Source: an uncultured Erysipelotrichaceae bacterium
GTDB taxonomy: Bacteria; Bacillota_I; Bacilli_A; RF39; UBA660
Direction of reading: 5' to 3'
NCBI GenBank assembly: GCA_902801795.1
Contig: CADCJQ010000013.1
Coordinates: 1 to 34,123 of the forward strand
DNA length: 34,123 nt
The position numbers and the translations under genes are program-made. Of this stretch, positions 28,443-34,123 are shown piece by piece (the first letter of the stretch is position 1; the number at the start of each line of letters is the position of its first letter). Below the pieces are notes generated by a model that did no database searches, had not been told where the DNA came from, and saw only the letters and a list, made by a program, of their open reading frames with translations.

Positions 28443-28471
28443 TTTACTTTAATAGAATAATATGGTAGTAT
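28443..28471 (+). promoter_or_regulatory. Promoter of the leader peptide and surface gene
   Basis: TTTACT (28443-28448), 17-bp spacer, TAGTAT (28466-28471) with an extended -10 TGG. The transcript would carry the short ORF and then the broken surface gene. Confidence 0.6.
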
Positions 28472-28497
28472 TAATTTATAAAAATATGGAGGTAACA

Positions 28498-28539
28498 ATG
28501 TTAACTAATACTAATATTGGGGGGGGGTCATTTTTATAG
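28498..28539 (+). CDS. Short leader ORF containing a G9 tract (13 aa)
   Basis: ATG 28498 has a strong GGAGGT site (28488-28493) four bases upstream. It encodes MLTNTNIGGGSFL, with three Gly codons formed by nine consecutive G. A one-base loss would extend it to about 23 codons (HFYRPIILFYNDS after the glycines); a one-base gain gives another short frame. It may be a leader peptide, or the start of a decayed gene. Confidence 0.4.
   Translation: MLTNTNIGGGSFL
28519..28527 (+). repeat. Poly-G tract (G9)
   Basis: Nine consecutive G, inside a short translated ORF and 95 bp upstream of a surface-protein start. Such tracts are slippage-prone and mark contingency loci in other bacteria; here this is inference. 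Confidence 0.6.
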
Positions 28540-28622
28540 ACCAATAATCCTTTTTTATAATGATAGTTGATGATATATGATTATATAAGATAATAAGTAA
28601 TTAAGAAAAGGAGATAGTAAAA

Positions 28623-30522
28623 ATGATAAAAAGTAAAAAACAAATGTTATTAGTAATAACAATATTTACGTTATTGCTAACGTTAGGTAGTGTAACGTAT
28701 GCATTCTTTAATTATACAAGAACAGGGGCAGCAAATGTAATTAAGACAGGAAGAATATCTTTTATAACAAGACAAACAGAAACAATTAATTTAACTAATT
28801 TATTTCCAATAGATCCAACAGAAACAGGAATAATGAATGATGAAACAAAAGTTGGAACATTTGAAATAGAAGTAGAAGGAGATACTGATTATGTAGGTGG
28901 TATTGAATATTTAGTATCAGCAGTAAACTCTCATCTTACAACATCAACAGGTTACTAAAATATATAAAAGACTATCAGGAAATGGTATTATGGGAGATGG
29001 TAATATCTTAGTAGGATATATACCACAAAATACTACCTTAGGAACACCAAGTGGAATAAATGGAAAAATAACTATTAAAGCCTATTTAGATAAAAATAAA
29101 ATAGCAATTTCTGATACCTATGATGGAAATGAAACAGATTTAATGGGAACAACTAATGATTGGGTAGATGGAAGAGTAGTATTAACAACAGAAGAATGGA
29201 ATTCTTTACAACAAAATGGAATAAGTTTTCAAGTAAAAGTAGAAGCGAATGAAGATATATGGGTAGAAGAAACATTATATGATATTATTGAAAGACAAAC
29301 AGTAATGGATAATATCAATAGTACATATGTAAATAATACAACACCTGGAATAGATTTTAGTCAAATATCAAGTGATACCAATGGAAAAGGAGTATACACC
29401 TTTAGTAGTACAGCCAATGATGCCTATCCAGTAATGTATTATCGAGGAGTAGTAGATAATAACAATGTTTTATTTGCTAATAAATGTTGGAAAATGGTAA
29501 GAACCACAGATACAGGTGGAGTAAAACTAATCTATAATGGAGAAAATAAAGGAACAGAGGAAACACCTAATTGTGATAATACAGGAACTGATACTCAAAT
29601 AACGTTAAATATAGATGGACAAGATGTAAATACTTTTGCCTTTAATGAAAATGCTAATTCACCAGCTTATGTTGGTTATATGTATGGTACAGTATATAGT
29701 TCAACAAATAGTCTTGCACAAGATGGAGCTTACTTTGGAACAGGATTTACATATGATAGTACAAATAATGTATATACATTAGTCAATGCTAAGGAAGGAA
29801 GTGATGAGTATCATCACTATACGTGTAATGAAACAAGTGCTTCAACTACATGTGAAAATATAAGATATTATTCTTCAACGTATTATTTTACATTAAGTAA
29901 TGGTAAAAGTATCGAAGATGCTCTTCGTGAAATGCAAACTAATACAAATGATTCTAATGCAAAAGAAATGTTAGATAGATGGTATGAAGAACATATCGAT
30001 AATACAAATTTTGAAGCTAGTTTAGAAGATACAATTTGGTGTAATGATAGAAGTATTTATCGAATAGGTGGATTTAACCCAAATGGAGGCCCAATTACAA
30101 ATAATAATACTGGAGATTTACAATATTCAGGGTTTGAAAGAGCAATTACATATAATCCTAGTTTAAATTGTAAGAAAAATGATTCATTTACTATGACAAA
30201 TGGAAGAGGAAATGGAGCACTTAATTATTCTATAGGGATAATTACAAGTGATGAACTTATGTTGGCTGGTGGAAAACACGCAGGAGCAAATAAAGCCTTT
30301 TACCTATATAATGGCACAAAATGGTTTTCTCTAACCCCTTATTTCTTTAATTACTTTGGAGTCACTTATTTGCATGTGTTTAGTTCACAAAATGGAATGA
30401 TAATGTCAGGATCTACAACTAGCACCAATGGTCTTCGTCCATCTATATCCTTAAAAAATGGCACCGCAATTGTAGATAACGATGCGGATGGAACTGTAAG
30501 TAAGCCATATGTGATTAAATAA
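28623..30522 (+). pseudogene. SipW/TasA-type surface protein, interrupted by a frameshift or small deletion
   Basis: Piece one (28623-28958, 111 aa) has a basic start, a hydrophobic signal and VTYAFFNYTRTG, the junction of SipW-processed TasA/camelysin-like proteins. It then has a beta-rich domain that stops at TAA 28956-28958. Piece two continues in the +1 frame: KIYKRLSGNGIMGDGNILVGYIPQ from about 28957, then roughly 500 more residues. It ends in a lectin-like C-terminus with GIITSDELMLAGG, WFSLTPYF and GLRPSISLK, the same ending as the gene at 2-292. The two pieces clearly belong to one ancestral gene. An out-of-frame deletion near 28955 is most likely, because the join removes residues expected between the domains. 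ATG 28990 could still give a signal-less protein. Confidence 0.75.
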
Positions 30523-30541
30523 ATTAAATATATTGATTAAT

Positions 30542-30572
30542 AAATTAGAGTATTATGCTCTAATTTTTCTTT
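30542..30572 (+). terminator. Rho-independent terminator
   Basis: AAATTAGAG (30542-30550) pairs with CTCTAATTT (30558-30566), 7-nt loop, T-rich tail. Confidence 0.8.
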
Positions 30573-30598
30573 ATTAGTGATGAGATAGAATAAAAGTC

Positions 30599-30627
30599 TT
30601 GGAAAAAATACATTATTGTGATATGAT
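30599..30627 (+). promoter_or_regulatory. Promoter of queH
   Basis: TTGGAA (30599-30604), 17-bp spacer, TATGAT (30622-30627). Confidence 0.6.
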
Positions 30628-30654
30628 ACTATGGACAAAGGAAATGGTGATTAA

Positions 30655-31254
30655 ATGAATTATCAAGTTGTTTTGGATGAAACCATAAAGAATTTAAATA
30701 AAATACCGAAGCTTTTATTACATGCTTGTTGTGCACCTTGTTCATCTTATGTTTTGGAGTATTTAAGTAATTATTTTGAAATAACAGTTTTCTTTTATAA
30801 TCCTAATATGGATAATGTTGATGAATATAATAAGAGATTAATGGAATTAGAAAGGTTTGTTAAAGAATTTAAAACAAGGTATCCTGTTAAAGTAGTTAGT
30901 AAAGAATATAACCATGAGGAGTTTTTAGAGATGGCTAAAGGACTTGAACAAGAACCAGAAAAGGGAAGTCGTTGTCTTAAATGTTATCGTTTACGTTTAG
31001 AAGAAAGTTTTAATTATGCTAAAGAAAATAATTTTGATTATATAACAACAACACTTACATTATCACCTTATAAAAATAGTAAAGTAATTAATGAAATAGG
31101 GAAAGAATTAGAAGAAAAATATCAATTTCCTTATTTATATTCAGATTTTAAAAAAAGAGATGGGTATAAGAGAAGTATTGAATTATCAAAAGAATATCAT
31201 TTATATCGACAAGATTATTGTGGATGTGAGTTTAGTATAGCAAGAAAGCACTAA
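30655..31254 (+). CDS. queH: Epoxyqueuosine reductase QueH
   Basis: QueH reduces epoxyqueuosine to queuosine at position 34 of GUN-anticodon tRNAs; it is a non-orthologous replacement of QueG. The 199 aa carry the metal-cluster cysteines: HACCAPC (residues 22-28), SRCLKCY (near 102-108) and YCGC near the C-terminus, as in the DUF208 family. The order and spacing fit, and the protein is cytosolic. A GGTGA ribosome site is present. Both tRNA-Tyr(GUA) and tRNA-Asp(GUC), which carry queuosine, are encoded in this window. Other queuosine genes (tgt, queA) are not here. Confidence 0.92.
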   Translation: MNYQVVLDETIKNLNKIPKLLLHACCAPCSSYVLEYLSNYFEITVFFYNPNMDNVDEYNKRLMELERFVKEFKTRYPVKVVSKEYNHEEFLEMAKGLEQEPEKGSRCLKCYRLRLEESFNYAKENNFDYITTTLTLSPYKNSKVINEIGKELEEKYQFPYLYSDFKKRDGYKRSIELSKEYHLYRQDYCGCEFSIARKH

Positions 31255-31255
31255 A

Positions 31256-31284
31256 TTCACATTTTTTCTATTATATGATATAAT
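31256..31284 (+). promoter_or_regulatory. Promoter of the P-type ATPase
   Basis: TTCACA (31256-31261), 17-bp spacer, TATAAT (31279-31284). Confidence 0.75.
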
Positions 31285-31310
31285 AGAATACGGATGAAGT
31301 GAGGTTGTGT

Positions 31311-33662
31311 ATGAAAAAATTTGAAGGTCTTTCTCATCAAGAAGTTGAAGAAAGAATTAATAAAGGTGAAATTAATACTATTAATGTTGGAAAAACTAAA
31401 TCAATTAGAGAAATCTTTTTAAGTAATATATTTACTTATTTTAATATATTAAATATATGTTTAGCAGGAGCAATTATTGTAAGTGGAATAATTTTTGGAA
31501 GATTTTGGTATTCAATAAAAAATTGTTTGTTTTTAGGAGTAATTGTTTGTAATACTGCGATTAGCATTTATCAAGAAATTACATCAAAGAAAACCATTGA
31601 TAAATTATCGCTTATTTCAAGTATTAAGCCTAAAGTAATAAGAGATGGTAATGTTAAGGAAGTATTACCAGAAGAAATAGTGATGGATGATATTATAGAG
31701 TATAGTCTTGGTTCACAAGTTGTTGTTGATTCTATTATTATGGATGGTAATGTTGAAGTAAATGAATCAGCAATAACAGGAGAATCGAAAACTATTTCTA
31801 AAAAAAGTGGTGATAATCTTTTATCAGGTAGTTTTATTGTAAGTGGTAATTGTTATGGTAAAGTTATTCATGTTGGTAAAGATAATTATATTAATACAAT
31901 ATCAAGTGAAGCGAAAAAGATTGAAAAAAATAAATCGGTTATTTTTAATTCTTTTGAGAAACTAGTAAGAATTTTATCTTTTGTATTAATACCTCTTGGA
32001 GTATTATTGTTCTTAAATCAATATCTTCGTGTAGGAACAAGTTTAAGTGATTCTATTATTAATACAGTAGCGGCTTTAATAGGAATGATACCAGAAGGAC
32101 TTGTATTATTAACAAGTTCAGTTATGGCTGTTAGTGTTGTTAAATTAAGTAAAGATAAAGTATTAGTTCAACAATTATATTGTATTGAAACACTTGCAAG
32201 AGTTAATGTTATTTGTTTAGATAAAACAGGAACAATTACAACAGGAAATATGAAATTAAATAGTATTGTTCCGGAAAATATTGCAAAAGATGAATTTGAA
32301 AAGGTTATTATTGATATTTTAAATGTATTACCTGATAATAGTGGTACTATTATGGCTGTAAGAGAGAAATATACAGTAAAAAAAGATGTTCTTAATGAAG
32401 GAATTATTAACTTTTCATCAGAAAGAAAGTTTTCGGCTTGTAAAATAAATGGTATTTCTTATTATATAGGGGCTCCGGAATATGTTCTTCGTAATAATTT
32501 AGAGTTGATTAATAATGATATTAAAGATAAACAAAATGAATTTCGTGTTTTAGTTATTGCTAAAAAAATAGGGGAATTAGAAGAAAGTCCAAGGGATTTA
32601 GAAATTGTTGGTTATCTTTTAGTTGAAGATGAAATAAGAAAAGAAGCAAAGGATACTCTTAATTTCTTTAAAGAACAAGGTGTTAATGTTAAAATAATTT
32701 CAGGAGATAACTATAAAACAGTTATGCAAATAGCAGGGAAGGTAGGTCTTAAAAACTTAAAAGGTATTGATGCTACAAATATTAATGAAAGTGATTTAGA
32801 TAAAATTGTATTAGAAACAGATATTTTTGGAAGAGTAACACCAGGAATGAAAAAAAAGATTGTTGAAGCATTAAAAAGAAATGGTAAAACGGTTGCTATG
32901 ACAGGTGATGGTGTTAATGATGTTTTAGCCTTACGTGAAGCAGATTGTAGTGTAGCAATGGCAAGTGGTAGTGATGCTGCTAAAAGTGTTAGTCAATTAG
33001 TGTTATTAGACTCTAATTTTGCTAGTATGCCTAAAATTGTTGCTGAAGGAAGACGTAATATTAATAATATTGAAAGAAGTTCATCATTATTGTTAGTTAA
33101 AACTATCTATACAATTCTTCTTATTTTAACGAGTATTTTCTTTCGTTCACCATATTTCTTTATACCAATACAACTTACATTAATTACTAGTTGTACAATT
33201 GGAATACCATCATTTATTTTAGCGCTTGAACCTAATCATAATTTAGTTGATGGTAAAAACTTTTTATTAAAAATAATACGTAAAAGTTTACCTGGTGGTA
33301 TAACAGTCTTTTTAAATATTATCATTATTTTATTATTCCAAAGATATTTTGAAATATCCGAACCAACAATTAATGCACTTGCAGTTTTAATAACGGGTAT
33401 TACAGGATTTATTCATTTATATCATGTATCTAGACCATTTAATTATTTACGTGGAACAATGTTTTTCTTATTATTAATTATCTTTTCTTATGGAGCGTTA
33501 TTCCAAAGAGAATTCTTTGTTTTAGCAACGTTTAATGAACAAATAGGATTAATATTATTCTTATTAGTTATCTTTTCAATGTTTTCCTATAATACAGTAT
33601 TAAAAGTAGTTAATTATCTTTTTGATATTAAAAATAAATTAAAAGAAGTAAAGAAAATGTAA
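31311..33662 (+). CDS. CtpE-like P-type cation-transporting ATPase
   Basis: A 783-aa ion pump of the CtpE/Exp7-like group, whose mycobacterial member is linked to calcium uptake. Domain order: two N-terminal membrane helices, actuator domain with VNESAITGES (TGES motif) near 156, and membrane helix 4 with GMIPEGLVLLTS, where PEGL lines the ion site. Then come DKTGTIT with the phosphorylated Asp near 304, a nucleotide domain with FSSERKFSA, and the hinge GDGVNDVLALREAD. About six C-terminal membrane helices follow. All catalytic motifs are intact. ATG 31311 has GTGAGG six bases upstream; the in-frame GTG at 31299 is part of that site. Single-gene unit. Ca2+ is the best guess for the ion, from the family only. 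Confidence 0.9.
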   Translation: MKKFEGLSHQEVEERINKGEINTINVGKTKSIREIFLSNIFTYFNILNICLAGAIIVSGIIFGRFWYSIKNCLFLGVIVCNTAISIYQEITSKKTIDKLSLISSIKPKVIRDGNVKEVLPEEIVMDDIIEYSLGSQVVVDSIIMDGNVEVNESAITGESKTISKKSGDNLLSGSFIVSGNCYGKVIHVGKDNYINTISSEAKKIEKNKSVIFNSFEKLVRILSFVLIPLGVLLFLNQYLRVGTSLSDSIINTVAALIGMIPEGLVLLTSSVMAVSVVKLSKDKVLVQQLYCIETLARVNVICLDKTGTITTGNMKLNSIVPENIAKDEFEKVIIDILNVLPDNSGTIMAVREKYTVKKDVLNEGIINFSSERKFSACKINGISYYIGAPEYVLRNNLELINNDIKDKQNEFRVLVIAKKIGELEESPRDLEIVGYLLVEDEIRKEAKDTLNFFKEQGVNVKIISGDNYKTVMQIAGKVGLKNLKGIDATNINESDLDKIVLETDIFGRVTPGMKKKIVEALKRNGKTVAMTGDGVNDVLALREADCSVAMASGSDAAKSVSQLVLLDSNFASMPKIVAEGRRNINNIERSSSLLLVKTIYTILLILTSIFFRSPYFFIPIQLTLITSCTIGIPSFILALEPNHNLVDGKNFLLKIIRKSLPGGITVFLNIIIILLFQRYFEISEPTINALAVLITGITGFIHLYHVSRPFNYLRGTMFFLLLIIFSYGALFQREFFVLATFNEQIGLILFLLVIFSMFSYNTVLKVVNYLFDIKNKLKEVKKM

Positions 33663-33689
33663 AATAATATATTTTATTAGATAAAGAAA

Positions 33690-33718
33690 TTGATTTAATT
33701 GTTATTGTGTGATATTCT
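33690..33718 (+). promoter_or_regulatory. Promoter of the last surface-protein gene
   Basis: TTGATT (33690-33695), 17-bp spacer, TATTCT (33713-33718). Confidence 0.55.
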
Positions 33719-33778
33719 TTTATTGTAAATATAAGATAGATGATAGTTATCTATTTTATAGTTATATGGAGAATAGTT

Positions 33779-34123
33779 ATGAAGAAAAATATAATAATAG
33801 TTATTGGAATATGTTTAGTAATTGTTTTAGTAGGGGTAAGTTTTGCTTGGTTTAATTATTATCAAGAAGGAAATAATCAACAATTAGTTGCGGGAGATAT
33901 ATATTTAATTTTAACTGACCAAGGCGATAGTTTTAGATTAGAAAATGCTTTACCAGAAACAGCAGAGGAAGCAAGAGCAAGAACTGATAATTATATTGAT
34001 TTTACGGTAACAGGAAAAAATACATCAACTAAGGATGTTTATTATCAAATAGAGTTATTAGAGGGACCTAGTATTGAAGGCAAAACAAGATTAAATCCGG
34101 AAGATTTAGCTTTTGATTTATAT
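33779..34123 (+). CDS. SipW/TasA-type surface protein, N-terminal part (cut by window end)
   Basis: ATG 33779 has GGAGAA five bases upstream and the frame is open to the last base (115 codons, no stop). It begins with MKKN, a hydrophobic signal helix at about 4-20, then SFAWFNYYQEG and ENALPETAEEA. The aromatic motif right after the signal is the hallmark of SipW-dependent secretion as in TasA and camelysin. A beta-sandwich-like region follows (IDFTVTGKNTSTKDVYYQIELLEG). It resembles the start of the broken gene at 28623, so it belongs to a local family of biofilm- or surface-type proteins. The C-terminal domain is not visible. Confidence 0.75.
   Translation, partial: MKKNIIIVIGICLVIVLVGVSFAWFNYYQEGNNQQLVAGDIYLILTDQGDSFRLENALPETAEEARARTDNYIDFTVTGKNTSTKDVYYQIELLEGPSIEGKTRLNPEDLAFDLY

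Noticed and set aside
28950-28960. Programmed +1 frameshift in the surface gene
   Set aside because: No slippery site or RF2-like context is present at GGT TAC TAA, and residues between domains seem to be missing; a deletion fits better.
1-34123. CRISPR array, insertion sequence, prophage or integrase
   Set aside because: No regularly spaced direct repeats, transposase, integrase or phage structural genes were found; only relics and toxin-antitoxin genes mark accessory DNA.

Overview
This window is chromosomal DNA from a very AT-rich, low-GC Gram-positive (Firmicutes/Bacilli-type) bacterium. Shine-Dalgarno sites are strong, promoters fit TTGACA-N17-TATAAT closely, gene neighbourhoods are Firmicute-like (cdsA-rseP, rlmN-stp-prkC-rsgA-rpe, mraZ-rsmH-ftsL, yqeG-yqeH), and UGA is used as a stop. 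It carries a forespore-type sigma factor (sigG) and a small acid-soluble spore protein (sspI), so it descends from, or still is, a spore former. The SipW/TasA-like surface proteins and small gene set suggest an uncultured gut Bacillus/Mollicute-relative lineage such as RF39; that placement is inference.

Layout. 1-300 is the 3' end of a surface protein whose C-terminus holds a GC-rich, hypervariable-looking segment. 508-2680 is a two-gene operon of unknown function. 2.7-9.7 kb is housekeeping: phospholipid synthesis and intramembrane proteolysis, then an rRNA methyltransferase, the PP2C phosphatase/PASTA kinase pair, a ribosome assembly GTPase and ribulose-phosphate epimerase. 9.7-10.8 kb is a minus-strand pair, yidD and a histidine-free relative of the zinc-binding lipoproteins. 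10.9-13.9 kb has rnc, two solitary type IV pilin-like genes, nfo and an S1-domain protein. 13.95-14.93 kb is a ten-tRNA operon. 14.93-15.56 kb is non-housekeeping DNA holding a candidate type I toxin-antitoxin module. 15.56-19.2 kb has sigG, rluB, sspI and a shortened division cluster. 19.2-22.4 kb carries small orphan genes, an SDR oxidoreductase, relics, a candidate small RNA and a DinJ/YafQ-type toxin-antitoxin pair. 22.5-28.4 kb has yqeG, yqeH, frr, a cysteine-rich membrane protein, a DUF45 peptidase, folD and an unknown. 28.4-34.1 kb has a broken SipW-type surface protein behind a G9 tract, queH, a CtpE-like P-type ATPase and the start of another SipW-type surface protein.

The most notable observation is at 14.9-15.25 kb. 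A 30-residue membrane peptide on the minus strand has a near-consensus promoter, a ribosome site locked in a hairpin, 5'-3' complementarity in its mRNA, and a convergent plus-strand RNA of about 125 nt with its own promoter and terminator. This matches the architecture of type I toxin-antitoxin loci such as TxpA/RatA. A second is the 62% GC, adenine-poor segment at 134-214 in a C-terminal ligand-binding position, which looks like the variable repeat of a diversity-generating retroelement whose reverse transcriptase lies outside the window.
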